A stretch of DNA of 64,000 nucleotides from Peiella sedimenti (GTDB lineage Bacteria; Pseudomonadota; Alphaproteobacteria; Caulobacterales; Caulobacteraceae), in contig NZ_JAUKTR010000002.1 in the NCBI RefSeq assembly GCF_030504955.1, positions 1 to 64,000 on the forward strand, in the 5' to 3' direction. A model generated the notes under the pieces. That model saw only the letters and a list, made by a program, of their open reading frames with translations, was not told where the DNA came from and searched no databases. The first letter of the stretch is position 1; every line of letters starts with the position of its first letter. Made by a program: the position numbers and the translations under genes. This document shows, in pieces, positions 63,125-64,000 of this stretch.

Positions 63125-64000
63125 CTAGACGTCCACCTCGGCGTCGAGCGCATTCTCCTGGATGAACTCGCGGCGCGGCTCGACCACATCGCCCATCAGC
63201 TTGGAGAACAGGTCGTCGGCGTCGTCGGCGTGCTCGACCCGCACCTTCAGCAGAGTGCGCGCCTCCTTATCGAGGGTGGTCTCCCACAGCTGCTCGGCGT
63301 TCATTTCACCGAGGCCCTTGTAGCGCTGGATCGACAGGCCCTTGCGCCCGGCGTCCAGCACCGCGGCCACCAGATCCAGGGGGCCGCGCACGGTGGTCGA
63401 ACGCTCCTTGCGCCGGAACACGGCCGGGTTGGGGAAGGCCTCGGCCAGCACGGCGGCCTTCTCGGCCAGCTTGCGGGCATCGAGGCTGCGGATCAGCTGC
63501 TCCTCCAGCACGATGCGTTCGGACACCGCCCGACGCAGACGCGAGAACACCACCGAGCCCTGGAGACCCGGCTCGGCGCTCCAGCTTCCGTCCCCCTCCT
63601 CGTTGTAGAGGTCCAGACGGCGGCCCGCGGCGGCCAGGTCGGCGTCTTCGCCGAACAGTCCCGCAAGGGCGGCCTGCTCGATGGCGAAGGCCGGCGCGCG
63701 CAGGGACAGCCGGTCGATGTGAGCCTTGGCGGTCTTGGCCTCGCGGACCAGGGATTCGAGGTCCCGGCCGGTCAGGCGCTCGCCCGTCGACAGGTCCAGC
63801 TCGGCGCCCTCGACGCCCTCCTCCACGAGGAAGGCCTCCATCTCGGAGTCGTCCTTCAGATAGCGCGACGCCTTGCCCTTGGAGACGCGATAGAGCGGCG
63901 GCTGGGCGATGTAGAGGTGCCCCGCGGCGATCACCTCGGGCATCTGGCGATAGAAGAAGGTCAGCAGGAGCGTGCGGATGTGGGCGCCGTCCACGTCGGC
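63125..64000 (-). CDS. gyrB: DNA gyrase subunit B, C-terminal part (cut by window end)
   Basis: The last 291 residues of GyrB. The frame is open to the window edge and its start lies beyond 64000. [22 protein letters not shown] is the Toprim acidic (DxD-type) region. [13 protein letters not shown] and [21 protein letters not shown] are core motifs, and the end [17 protein letters not shown] distinguishes GyrB from ParE. The quinolone-type insert at about 60-175 looks longer than in Escherichia coli. It lies 105 bp upstream of the reductase-like gene in the same direction. Confidence 0.92.
   Translation of the reverse strand, partial: ADVDGAHIRTLLLTFFYRQMPEVIAAGHLYIAQPPLYRVSKGKASRYLKDDSEMEAFLVEEGVEGAELDLSTGERLTGRDLESLVREAKTAKAHIDRLSLRAPAFAIEQAALAGLFGEDADLAAAGRRLDLYNEEGDGSWSAEPGLQGSVVFSRLRRAVSERIVLEEQLIRSLDARKLAEKAAVLAEAFPNPAVFRRKERSTTVRGPLDLVAAVLDAGRKGLSIQRYKGLGEMNAEQLWETTLDKEARTLLKVRVEHADDADDLFSKLMGDVVEPRREFIQENALDAEVDV

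Overview
The window is very GC-rich, densely coded DNA from an alphaproteobacterium of the Caulobacteraceae, most likely Brevundimonas or a close relative. This rests on gene content: RcdA and TrcR (Caulobacter-type cell-cycle proteins), HdaA next to ppk, a TipF-like membrane EAL protein, an NDUFA12 complex I subunit, a ChrR-type ECF sigma pair, and many small alphaproteobacterial families (DUF1192, DUF2093, DUF2155, DUF4170, YdcH). Genes are packed with ATGA, GTGA and TGATG junctions. Almost every space between genes is under 250 bp. I saw no tRNA, rRNA, CRISPR array, phage or insertion sequence.

Layout. 1-170: hairpin-rich intergenic repeat. 171-11,700: exported and metabolic genes (gamma-glutamyltransferase, esterase, UbiD, M14 peptidase, MAPEG, TldD/PmbA). 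11,700-16,500: envelope cluster of an MsbA-like exporter, a DUF374 acyltransferase, WaaA and LpxK. 16,500-25,200: amidohydrolase, L,D-transpeptidase-like lipoprotein, purD, xseA, a pseudouridine synthase with a repetitive tail, tadA and an SLC13 carrier. 25,100-30,900: a stress and lipid locus built on an ECF sigma factor and its ChrR anti-sigma, with two divergent matching promoters, a flavoprotein plus DUF1365 on one side, and DUF1295, a Cfa-like methyltransferase and DUF2177 on the other.

30,900-43,500: acyl-CoA dehydrogenase, UbiX, two YdcH proteins, trcR, a secreted CVNH/beta-gamma-crystallin protein, rcdA, an MFS carrier, a TipF-like EAL protein, an LpxL-like acyltransferase, a response regulator and an M23 peptidase. 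43,588-45,500: a compact two-gene unit, a Tat-exported protein with eight Asp-(Ser/Ala)-Asp repeats followed by a JmjC/cupin oxygenase, with a Fur-box-like palindrome in front. This is my strongest candidate for an undescribed system. 45,500-58,100: fba, TPR protein, M17 aminopeptidase, a C40-family protein without its catalytic Cys, aat, DUF2155, NDUFA12, ppx, ppk, hdaA, aspS. 58,100-64,000: two exported pentapeptide-repeat proteins, a membrane protein, a 927-residue decayed relative of B12-dependent ribonucleotide reductase, and the 3' part of gyrB.

How they work together. Lipid A and outer-membrane assembly are served by msbA-like, DUF374, waaA, lpxK and lpxL-like genes. Ubiquinone decarboxylation is served by UbiD with its UbiX cofactor enzyme. 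Cell-cycle and replication control is represented by TrcR, RcdA and HdaA, with polyphosphate enzymes encoded beside hdaA. The sigma/ChrR locus probably couples photo-oxidative stress to fatty-acyl modification.
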